This document shows, one piece after another, positions 55,228 to 64,000 of a stretch of 64,000 bases of DNA (position 1 is its first letter; every line of letters starts with the position of its first letter). The notes beneath the pieces are model-generated. The model ran no database searches. It was given only the letters and a program-made list of their open reading frames with translations, and had not been told where the DNA came from. Origin of the DNA: Oegoconia quadripuncta (Eukaryota > Arthropoda > Insecta > Lepidoptera > Autostichidae); contig OX438754.1 in NCBI GenBank assembly GCA_949316235.1, positions 4,077,501 to 4,141,500 of the forward strand. Reading direction: 5' to 3'. Made by a program: the position numbers and the translations under genes.

Positions 55228-55530
55228 ACTTCGCCTGCGTGGAATAACTATATCGCGGATAAGTTTAATTTGTCCACGGGAACCACAATACAATACAATA
55301 CAATACAATACAACACAACACAACACAACACAACACAACACAACACAACACAACACAACACAACACAACACAACACAACACAACACAACACAACACAACA
55401 CAACACAACACAATACAATACAATACAAATACTCTTTATTGCGCAAATTTATAATAATTTTTGATGATAACAATAGAACACAATTATGGGGTAACTACTC
55501 ACTTTATCGGAATAAAAAATATGACTGGTG
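55228..55530 (-). mobile_element. Lep1-like Helitron split by a LINE tail insertion
   Basis: ttcgcctgcgtggaataacta...gtccacgggaacc continues after the insertion with taactactcactttatcggaataaaaaatatga. The rest is missing. Confidence 0.65.
55285..55428. repeat. Pentanucleotide array (ACAAT/ACAAC)n
   Basis: About 29 units. A core of about twenty-two acaac units is flanked by acaat units on both sides. Followed by aaatactctttattgcgcaaatt, the inverse of a LINE 3' end, so the array is an expanded retroelement tail. The open frames across it are repeat artefacts. Confidence 0.9.
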
Positions 55531-55544
55531 GCCACTTGACAGTC

Positions 55545-55960
55545 AGTGTTTTTAAGCCCCTACAGGCCACCGACTTCGCTTAATGACTGCCTACAATTGA
55601 AAACAATCGGGACTGACAATGTAACGTGAAACATGGAATCAGTCTTATTAAATGCCACTAGTCCATCCATGGACTGACCGCGCCAGACATTGCTTAACAT
55701 TTCCACCAGTTCCACCCGTATGTAGTTAACATACCGAACATTCGCACTAAGCGGTTCAACTCTTCATTCACAATGCGAACAGCCAAGGCATGAAACTCCC
55801 TTCCGGCGTCAGTCTTTCCTGAATCCTACAACCTTGGGATCTTCAAGAGCAGGGTGAATAGGCATCTACTGAGATCGCGTGCTTCATCTTCGGCCACATC
55901 GCCACTTCCCATCAGGTGAGATTGTGGTCAAACGCGTATCCAGTTAACCATAAAAAAAAA
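55545..55960. pseudogene. Retroelement tail and decayed LINE C-terminus
   Basis: 55545-55640 is the tail repeat seen at 3890 and 45085 (inverse). 55740-55955 on the plus strand reads NSLPASVFPESYNLGIF and KSRVNRHLLRS with the family's Trp codon changed to a stop, the end of a LINE reverse transcriptase ORF, followed by an A-rich end. Confidence 0.65.
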
Positions 55961-56057
55961 ACCATCTCTAATCGAAAACGAATAGCGAATGCGACTGCGC
56001 CATAAGTGCTTATAATGTAAAAAAACATTAATATTATAATTTATAACACATATAAGC

Positions 56058-56195
56058 CTACACCTTCCTCAAAGGCCGGCAACGCATCTGTGTCCCTTTT
56101 GGTGTTGCGGGTGACCATGGGCGGCGGTGATTGCTTTCCATCAAATGACCCGCACGCTCGTTTGCCGCCCTCTCATATAAAAAAAAATGTATATA
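56058..56195 (+). mobile_element. Dispersed non-LTR/SINE-like repeat
   Basis: caccttcctcaaaggccggc, atgggcggcggtgattgc, cgctcgtttgccgccc, then an A-rich tail; same as 5500-5640. Confidence 0.65.
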
Positions 56196-56747
56196 TAAAA
56201 CCTAGTAAATCGTAGTAATCACTATTTCTACATTGCAATGTTCGTTTCAAAAGCATTTGTGTTCGTTAATTCTTTTTAAAAATTCATTATTATTTTTGTT
56301 TCCACTTTTATCCGCCGAATGGTAAAGAAGAAAATGAGCACAATTTAAATCTTTTCGTTTTATAAATTCGTAAATTCAATTATGTCAGTCCCGAAGCTTC
56401 TGGACATTTAAAATTTACATCGAGCCTGTAAAAGGTATCGTAAGCTTCGGAAAAATAATGGAAACACGATTTCGCCATTTATCTTTTCCTAACAATTGTA
56501 TTTTAATTGGGAGAATTAATTAACAGCAACTTCTTCCTAACAAAATGTAAAAACTGAAGATTCTTCCCAAGTAGGTAGAAGATCACAAGAAGTTCCTTGC
56601 AAATATTTTATAGGAAAGTTCCAGATAACATTAATTATTTTAATGATGAGGTGCACAGTTGATAATTTGTACACGAAGTTAACATGTAACTTACTGAATT
56701 CTTAACTAGTTAACTAATTTAATTAAATTTTTACATACCCACATAAC

Positions 56748-56950
56748 GTCACGATCTTTAACCCAAATGGGGTGGTTAGAGATATCCCAAACATTAGGTT
56801 TGGGTGTTCCAAACATCAAGGGTTTAATGCTCGAAACAACATCCATGGTTCACCTTAAGAAATATACAGAGGTGCACATGTGACAGAGGTGAGCTCACCG
56901 CCCCTGAAACGTCCAAATCTATAAATGTTTTTGGTGAAAAGTAACATAGT
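56748..56950 (-). mobile_element. LINE-type tail repeat, family X, minus strand
   Basis: cgtcacgatctttaacccaaatggggtgg, tgggtgttccaaacat, catggttcacctta. Confidence 0.65.
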
Positions 56951-57019
56951 GCCAAAACGCTAATTGAAATGTTCAATTTTTGTTAGTGATATTGATGTAA
57001 TCTACAGGTTGAAACTTAA

Positions 57020-57345
57020 TCCGTGGCTCAATGTAAACAACATTGGGTTTACGATTTCGAGATCGCGGGTTCGATCCCCAACGGGGTACATGTTTAAGTA
57101 CTCGGTTTGGTTGGTGATAGGGCATTTTAAATGTCCGCCTGGCTAGCTACCACCATCTTATCTAAATCTGCCGCCAAGCAGCAATGTTAATAGTATTGTT
57201 GTGTTCCGGTTGTCAGAGATAAGATAGCCAGTCCCCCAAATGTGTTGGGGTTTCCAGGTCAGTACGCTTCCACTTTCGCCTCATCTTCACTTAACATCAG
57301 GTGTGATTGAGGTCAAGTATCAACCCGTTGTGCATAAAAAAAATC
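57020..57345 (+). mobile_element. SINE family B, near full length
   Basis: Head tccgtggctcaatgtaaaca, B box gggttcgatccccaacgggg, complete body, end gttgtgcataaaaaaaa. Confidence 0.85.
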
Positions 57346-57353
57346 CTGTATAC

Positions 57354-57552
57354 TAGTGACTCCAGTCCCGATTACGAACAACTTTCCAATAGGAACCATA
57401 GCCGACCGATAATTCGATCAAAAATCGATTACCTATATAAAGCGAACCCTTCTAATACCACCCTTAGTATGGCAGTCCAACAATTTTCCACTGAATTCGG
57501 CTATGGTTCCTAATAGAAAGTTGTTCGTAATCAGGAGAGGAGTCACCAGCCG
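57354..57552. mobile_element. Fold-back MITE, family M2
   Basis: The arms tgactccagtcccgattacg...ggaaccatagccga and tcggctatggttcc...gtaatcaggagaggagtca are inverse over about 48 bp. Between them lie gatcgaaaatcgatt-like inner repeats. More copies at 58409-58615 and 58650-59085. Confidence 0.8.
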
Positions 57553-57844
57553 AAAATTGTTGAACTTCTATATTAAAGGTGGTTTCATAATGGGTTACTT
57601 TGTATGGGTAATCGAAAATTTCCTTATGGAAAATTGTTCGTAATAAAGAGTGACTTCACCAGTTAATGGGAATTACACTAATTCAAATTCACTCTGTATA
57701 TACGAGTGTTTATGGTAATGAAGTATTCTTCATCGATCGACTGCAAAGCTTTACTAATCGACTAGGCGCCAGTTGAGCACGCTGCTTTAAGGGTTCCGTT
57801 TTTCCTAATTCTAATTAACTTAGCAAATAGCATTTCTATATAAA

Positions 57845-57895
57845 CTTCATCATCATCAGCCCATAAACATCCCACTGCAGCGATATAGCCCAAAG
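57845..57895 (-). mobile_element. SINE family C 3'-end scrap
   Basis: cagcccataaacatcccactgc and gatatagcc match the 3' end of family C. Confidence 0.55.
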
Positions 57896-58408
57896 GACGA
57901 CAATATTGACCATAAAATCTTACTTTATATAAAATATTTGACTGCCGCATGTCATGTTTTTCGTGTATAATTAATAATATGCTTAGACATTTTATGGTAA
58001 ACATCGAAGATGGCGATCGCTAATCATAATAATTTAAAATTTAGTTTTTTGCATTTTAAATACCTACTAAAACGTATTGCTACATAAAAAAGCAATTGAG
58101 CCTAACACCATAAATAATTATAGAATTATTCTTTGGTATTTTTAACCCCAGACGAAACACGACCGGTTTTACGTGTTCGTTACGTGTCCAGTTTTGCCCG
58201 GTTGTATCTCAGTAATGCGTTGTCCGATTTGAGTGCGGTTTTTTTATATTAAAGACTGAACAAGGGAACGGGTTCTAAGCTATATTTGATAAATTTAAAC
58301 ACAATATTTTTGGAGTATTTCGAAGATATCATAGTTTTTCAAAGATTTTCAATTTTTTTATAAAACTTATACATGGTGAATTTGAATTCGTGTAATTCCC
58401 ATAAACAG

Positions 58409-58615
58409 GTGACGCCACTCTTGATTACGATCAACTTTCTCTAAAAACCCATAGTCGAATTCGATCAAACAATTTTCGATTGAATACAAAGACATTGAAT
58501 ACCAAGTAAAGTATTCTGAAACCACCTTTATGGGAGTCCAACAATTTTCGGGCTGAATTCGGCTATGGTTTCTAGTGGAAAGTTGTTCGTAATCAGGAGT
58601 GGAGTCACCAGCCGA
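58409..58615. mobile_element. Fold-back MITE, family M2, second copy
   Basis: gtgacgccactcttgattacgatcaactttct at the left and gaaagttgttcgtaatcaggagtggagtcac at the right; inner ccaacaattttcg shared with the first copy. Confidence 0.8.
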
Positions 58616-58649
58616 AAATTGGTAGACTTCCATACACAGAATGGTTTTC

Positions 58650-59085
58650 TTTGTATGTGCAATCGAAATTTTTTTGATCGAATCCGACTGTGGTTCATTG
58701 GGTACAGTTGTTCGTAATTAGGGCCCGTATTAATAAAACATTCACAAGATTGAGAACAGTCTTGTGACCGGTCTCAAGTAAACGTGTTGATTAATATACC
58801 GAACTTGAGACCTGAAAAGCACGTGCTTACTCAAGCAGTACTCACTTGAGAGTTTCACGTATTAATAAACGGAACTCAAGACTATCATTCATTCGCCGCT
58901 GAGGCGAATATTTGAGAAGTGACCTCAGCTGAATAGACCTCAAGATTGGTTTATAAATTAGCACGGAGCTTGAGATAGCGTCAACTTCTTAAGACGCATC
59001 TCGGGTGATACAGCCTCAAGACTTGTATTGAGATTGGTTTATTAATACGGACCTAAGAGTCGCGTCACCAATTTATGGGAAATAC
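58650..59085. mobile_element. MITE family M2, third copy, interrupted
   Basis: ttttttgatcgaatccgactgtggttc...agttgttcgtaat breaks off and resumes after the nested element with agagtcgcgtcacc. Confidence 0.65.
58722..59053. mobile_element. MITE nested in M2 (family M3)
   Basis: The ends gggcccgtattaataaa and tttattaatacggacc are inverted, with TA on both sides. The interior is a chain of ctcaag-rich inverted segments (tcttgtgaccggtctcaag, aacttgagacc, acctcaagattgg). Confidence 0.75.
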
Positions 59086-59815
59086 ACAAACACAAATTCA
59101 AATTCACCCTGTATGTTCTTAGCCATGTTTGATAAAAATCGGTTATAACACAATTGGTTTGATCTATCTAAGTGATATTATCATTTGTATCCTCAAGGGT
59201 TTTCTAAATTTTCAATTTATTCTTATATGGTTAGAATAAAGATAGAAAAGTATATTTTCTGTAACGTACCTACCTATTACCATTAAGCTTGTTAATAAAT
59301 ATATATGATTCCGCTCTCCTAGGCTATTACTATTACTAGGTAGTTATCTCCAAGAACAAGTCAGAAACATAACCGTTCCGTATCATGACATAGGTATATG
59401 TGCATTATTCCAACCCTTGTGCCAAAAACTATGCGGTACTCACCCGAGGGACTATAGAACCTTTTTTACCCGACTATGTGTCATATACAAGGACCGAACA
59501 CCGTCGTATAGTGTATTTCCGTGTTAACTATAATTAGTGGTCAATTAACGAACAAACAATAACAGCATATTTCTGAAGCTGTTACTTTTCACAGAATACG
59601 AATTCACCGTGGAAGAAATTATATAAATGCTTTAATAGCATGGCAGGGGTTTTCGAAAAGATATCTGGCGCGCCACGATTCTTGGCGGGATAGTACGTCG
59701 CGCGAATAATAACCTGAAAGGTTACGCCTCGGCATTGTTGTGAACAAAAAAAAGAAAATCATTGATAAAGACTCCAGTCACTACTAACTAAAGAACTAGG
59801 TATATCTGGAGTTCT
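59086..59815. other. No gene recognised
   Basis: AT-rich apart from a GC-richer spot at 59660-59705 (ggcgcgccacgattcttggcggg). Confidence 0.4.
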
Positions 59816-59819
59816 ATTA

Positions 59820-59945
59820 TATAATTTCACCGTTATCGTCATCGGTTTCGTTCTGACATGTGATTGGTTGGCTCATTGCTCGCTTGGCAATTTGACGATT
59901 TCTTATTGGTCAACGTAAGCGATGACGATAACGATGAAGTTACAT
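59820..59945. mobile_element. Short fold-back MITE
   Basis: taatttcaccgttatcgtcatcg and cgatgacgataacgatgaagtta are near-perfect inverse arms around about 75 bp. Confidence 0.7.
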
Positions 59946-60779
59946 ATTCTAAGGGCAGGTCATGTTTCCACCTACGAAGTGACCACCATGAGCTCTGGTA
60001 GTAGTCACATACTGTAGTAGTTTCGACAAAAAAATATTTCATCGAGAATACATAACTGTCACAAATTTTATCGTAAATGTAGTGGTCAGAGATATCACAA
60101 ACAATTTTAAACAAGATTCACGCTTGAAACAAAATCCGCGGTTCACTTTTTGAAATACACGTATGTGATGCTAGAATTCATAAAGTGGAATTCAGCAATT
60201 TTGACAATGTCAAAGAACAGTGCTAAAATATTGTCAAATTGTGAAAAAGGAAAAAAATGGTACGACTATAGTTTAAGAGTTATTCAATATTAAATCTGCA
60301 TTCCGACTACACGTTTTGCTGGAATCTTCATTCTCATACACAAATCAAATCAAATAATAAAAAAAAATTTCATAGCATAAAATTATCACTTGAAAACGTC
60401 ACTATTAATATTAGATTTAAATTCACAAAGCGGACTCCCTAGAGAAGAACGAGCAAGAAAACAGTCTTCTTTATCTATGATTATAATTTATATCCCAAAA
60501 AATTGTGCGTACATAGTCCCGGCGAAATATACAAGTCACATAAGTAGTTCTTCCATAACAACTAAGATGTTTAGATGTCTTTTTGAAAAGATATTTCATT
60601 TCGGCAAGTATAGGTCTTCGAAAATGATACCTACATTAAAGGAGAACTGAATGAGAAAATCTCTTCCCACTGCACACTTTGAGCAAATGTCGAACATCAG
60701 AAATCAATCGGGCACACTCTACACATCCAATCTTCTTTACCATCGCTATTTTACTGTTGTACGAGTATTCTATCGACAT

Positions 60780-60971
60780 ACACCAGGAGCTAGCTATGAA
60801 AATATTTTTTCAAATATATTACAAAATTAAATTTAACTACATTTTGTTTTCTGAAGTAGGAGATGATTTATGTCCTACACCAGGAGCTAGCTATGAAAAT
60901 ATTATAAAAAAATTATTAAAAAATTTAATTTAAATACATTTTGTTTTCTGAAGTAGGAGATGATTTATGTC
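60780..60971 (+). repeat. Tandem duplication, two units of about 95 bp
   Basis: Both units start acaccaggagctagctatg and end gaagtaggagatgatttatgtcc; the A/T-rich middles differ by small indels. Confidence 0.85.
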
Positions 60972-61057
60972 CTGAACTCTATAGTCTAATAACTTCTCTA
61001 ATCATTATATGCAAGGAGTCTAATACCTAGCTACTTGGATGTAAATGATAATGACAT

Positions 61058-61245
61058 AATGACTTCGCCTGCGTGGAATAACTTTATCGCGGAAATTTGT
61101 TTTACTCCCTTTATCGAGATATTATGTTGTCTTAATCGAGAGAATGTTCTACCTATATACCAAATTTGATCCAAATCCATTCATCCGTTTCGCCGTGATT
61201 GAGCAAGAAACATCCAAACTTTTGCATTTATAATATTAGTTGTAA
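61058..61245 (-). mobile_element. Lep1-like non-autonomous Helitron, partial
   Basis: gacttcgcctgcgtggaataac at the left to gcatttataatattagtt at the right; the cccgcggga hairpin part is deleted. Confidence 0.65.
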
Positions 61246-61317
61246 GTATTATGCGTACATTCATATTAATATTGTGTAATCATAATAAATTACGACCAAC
61301 ATGTCAGGAAATTAGAC

Positions 61318-61545
61318 TACCGGTTGTGTAGTGGAGAATGACCTTGTCAGCGAACGGCTGCAGTTTCGAATCCCGCTAGGGGTAAATGTTTATGTGATGA
61401 ATATGAACATTTATTCCCGAGTCATGGGTGTTTATATTATTTTACTATTTATGTATGTTTATCTATTATCTAGTATCAATAGTTCAAGCTTTGCTTAGTT
61501 TGCGACTAGATGATTGGTATAAGTGCCTGATATATGTAATTTACA
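61318..61545 (+). mobile_element. SINE family A, near full length
   Basis: gttgtgtagtggagaatgac head, B-box region tttcgaatcccgctagggg, body ttcccgagtcatggg, agctttgcttagtttgcgactag, gtataagtgcc. Confidence 0.8.
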
Positions 61546-61859
61546 GTATCATTAGTACAAAGGTAGTGATATAGAGCTATTCGTAAATTAGGGCTGACTT
61601 AGCTCACTACCGTGTTAGCTCTCTGCCTTTGCATCACGTGTTGAGTAGACAGCAAACACAATTCCATTATGAGAACATCATTATCTACATTTCCGTAAAC
61701 GACAATTTTCGCCACAAAATGAATTGAGTTTTCGTGTCGTAACTCCTAGTTGACAACATCCACACGGGTTCGAAATTGCAATTTGGACAACAACAGAGAC
61801 TCAAGGAATTCTCGTCTATTTCTTTTTACCCGACTGAAGAGAAGGTTATGTTTGCGTAT

Positions 61860-62240
61860 ATACCGGATGAGTTTTTTTACCGTAAGGAAAAAAATGGGGT
61901 ATATTACGCAAATGAAATAGAAATTATTGACATAGGTAGTTTATTTTTTTTTTTACAATAAAAAGGCCTAGGCCTGACATTGAGATTGATTGATTGATTC
62001 GTAGAGTTTCTTTCATGCGTAATTTATTTGGAACTCATATTTTCTCCAAGCTTTCTTTATTTAATTTAATTTAATGATGTAATTATGTGAAATTGGCTAC
62101 AAATGACCATCAAATGACACAATTAACGCTTTATTGATGATAGTTTTGAAAAAAAATAATTAAACTGGCTATGCCTTCTATGTCACTTACCTAATATGCC
62201 CTATTTTTTTCCTGACAGTAAAAAACCTCATCCAGTGCGT
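61860..62240. mobile_element. Fold-back MITE, family M1
   Basis: taccggatgagtttttttaccg at the left and tttttcctgacagtaaaaaacctcatcc at the right; inner attaattgacata and gatgtaattatgtgaaat regions are shared with 21594-21955. An (ATTG)n run is near 61982-61999. Confidence 0.75.
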
Positions 62241-62264
62241 ATGTTCATGGGATTCTTTGTTCCC

Positions 62265-62460
62265 TCGTAGCACCCAAACTTCTTCTTCTTCGTGTCAATG
62301 TGTCCAATCATACTTGATACGGCCAGAATTTAGCCACCCAAACGGGTAAATGGATTATAATAGGATATGTAACGTCACATCAAGTAGACCACAAGATCTA
62401 TGCCCCACGCGCTTTTCCGTACTTGCCCGTCCCAATATCCGACTTGGATGGCGGGTTTTT
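62265..62460 (+). mobile_element. LINE 3' scrap
   Basis: cttcttcttcgtgtcaatgtg and tagccaccc resemble the region at 17480-17545 of the Jockey-like LINE; weak. Confidence 0.35.
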
Positions 62461-62689
62461 GTTGTTTGATAAATGATTTTTAACTGAAAGTACATTTTAT
62501 AAGTTTTGCGACTATTACTCATTAACTTGTAAAGCCTAATTAGCTGAGATAGTTTTCCTTTAACATCGTTACAATGCAGTGAATTTTTTCACTTATCCAA
62601 AACCAACCGTTTTTTAGCTGGCATTTTGGACACTTGACTCTAACAAAAATTATCACTTTAAAGCTTAATATTTCTTAAACAAAAACTTC

Positions 62690-63003
62690 TTTTTTTTATG
62701 CAAAACGGGTTGGTACTTGACCTCAATCACACCTGATGTTAAGTGAAGATGAGGTCGAAGGTAGAAACGTACTGACCCGGAAACCCCAACACATTTGGAG
62801 GACTGACTATCTTATCTCTGACAACCGGAAAACAACAATGCTATTACCATTGCTGCTTGGTTGCAGATTTAGATAAGACGGTGGTAGCTAGCCAGGCGGA
62901 CATTTAAAATGCCCTACCACCAACCAAACCGAGTCTTAAACATGTACCCCGCTGGGGATCGAACCCGCGACCTCCGAATCGTAAACCCAACGTTGTTTAC
63001 ATT
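62690..63003 (-). mobile_element. SINE family B, near full length, minus strand
   Basis: T-rich tail, gcaaaacgggttggtacttg, body, and head ggggatcgaacccgcgacctcc...gttgtttacatt. Confidence 0.85.
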
Positions 63004-63009
63004 AATTAC

Positions 63010-63810
63010 TTAATTGAATAAACTCTTTAAGAAAATCTGTAAAATTGTTGTGCAAATTATCCAATGATATACCACATGGGTATAGAAATTTTAAAAAATT
63101 CGTCCTCACTTTACATGTAATGGAGTACCCTAAAAAGAAATATATTTTAAGATTTTATTTTACCACTTTGTCGGCGTGATTAATATGCATAGTCTGGCCA
63201 AATTCCAGCTTTCTAGAACTAAGACCCTCTGAGCTAAGCAACAGACATGGTGAAATTGTAAGGGTTCATATGGCCCCTAAAAAGTTATGCCATGATGTCA
63301 ATCACATAATCGATTGTAGTAGTATTTATTTATACGTAAAACTTTCATATTGAATTTCTTCAGTTATTTGCTAACGTATGGAAATGGAACTGTCTCTGTA
63401 CACGCGAACGTAAGCTACCAATATGTCATAATATTTCTAATCCTCAAGTCGTAACGAGTACCGATTTAGTACATTTCCTAAACTTCTATGCGTGACGCAT
63501 ACTGTTCGTGACATGTCCTATATATATTATGTCTATACTTGTCGCAGGCCTTTTGGGTTCTTCTTTGCATAATACCTTGTATAAGAAATCAGATTTCGTC
63601 CGACTTTTAAAAGGAATGGCATAAGTAATGAGAGGTTTTAGCCTGCCAAGGCCTTTCAGTCAGACTGTTAGGAATTGCAAATACCGGGTTAGATATTTCA
63701 TATCTAAAAACGGAAGCGTCCCAATGGTCAATCATATCAATAGTCTTATATCTCCACTGATGTTGGTGAGTACCACTGCCACAACTAGTACTCAGTGACG
63801 GTAACTTAAC
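63010..63810. other. No gene recognised
   Basis: AT-rich intergenic DNA; no frame or repeat recognised. Confidence 0.4.
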
Positions 63811-63814
63811 TTTA

Positions 63815-64000
63815 ACCGTCTCCGTGGCTCAATGTAAACAACATTGGGTTTACGTTTCGGAGGTCGCGGGTTCGGTCCCCAGCGGGGTATATATTTTTAG
63901 TACTCGGTTTGGTTGGTGGTAGGGCATATTAAATGTCCGCCTGGCTAGCTACCACCATCTAATCTAAATCTGCCGCTAAACAGCAATGTTAATAGCATTG
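63815..64000 (+). mobile_element. SINE family B, cut by the window end
   Basis: Head accgtctccgtggctcaatg, B box gggttcggtccccagcgggg, body up to aacagcaatgttaatagc at the last base. Confidence 0.85.

Noticed and set aside
55216..55473. Long frames over the pentanucleotide array on both strands
   Set aside because: They translate the repeat (five-residue periods) and have no coding basis.
48..64000. tRNA genes suggested by many GGTTCGAATC-type boxes
   Set aside because: All found sit in SINE heads with SINE bodies downstream; none folds as a plain tRNA with proper arms on inspection.

Overview
The window looks like gene-poor, AT-rich lepidopteran (moth or butterfly) nuclear DNA. The evidence is the dense set of dispersed elements: three tRNA-headed SINE families, Lep1-like Helitron fragments ending in CTAGT, decayed LINE 3' ends and fold-back MITEs. 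I recognise no ordinary host gene with confidence. One GC-richer, exon-like block near 48.0 kb is worth a check.

The centrepiece is a complete Polinton/Maverick at 24527-39630 (15,104 bp). It has 1.73 kb terminal inverted repeats (TIRs), AG...CT termini and a perfect 6-bp target site duplication (caaaca). It carries the full set expected of a virus-like Polinton: protein-primed family B DNA polymerase, retrovirus-like integrase with chromodomain, adenovirus-type cysteine protease, HerA/FtsK-type packaging ATPase, major capsid protein, penton-type minor capsid protein, a pX/pVI-like basic protein and three small or unknown ORFs. Every ORF is open. I found only two mismatches between the two TIRs, so the insertion appears young.

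Layout of the element: each TIR holds a complete small spliced gene (gene A, so two copies) and the promoter plus first 30 codons of a second gene. On the left that N-terminus continues into a 103-aa protein (gene B). On the right it becomes exon 1 of the DNA polymerase gene. From right to left on the minus strand then come polymerase, a 720-bp spacer, ATPase, a truncated 72-aa ORF, a 109-aa ORF, a 255-aa ORF, integrase, penton, pX-like, major capsid protein and protease. The eight genes from ATPase to capsid are packed with stop-start overlaps and very short gaps, like an operon. The right end carries an extra 106-bp tandem copy of the TIR tip, and the target duplication lies outside that extra copy. 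A short retroelement fragment with an 11-bp target duplication sits in the polymerase-ATPase spacer.

Flanks, left (1-24520): repeated, mostly degraded transposon remnants (LINE C-termini and 3' tails, SINEs, Helitron-like pieces, MITEs). Flanks, right (39637-64000): the same families plus a degenerate tandem array at 49.9-51.1 kb split by a SINE with a 12-bp target duplication, nested SINE-in-SINE and MITE-in-MITE insertions, and two pentanucleotide tails.

How the element's genes would work together (from family knowledge): the integrase inserts the linear DNA, using the TIR ends and giving 6-bp duplications. The polymerase replicates it, probably by protein priming. The ATPase, capsid, penton and protease would assemble and mature a virion. 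Whether this copy is active cannot be told from sequence alone.
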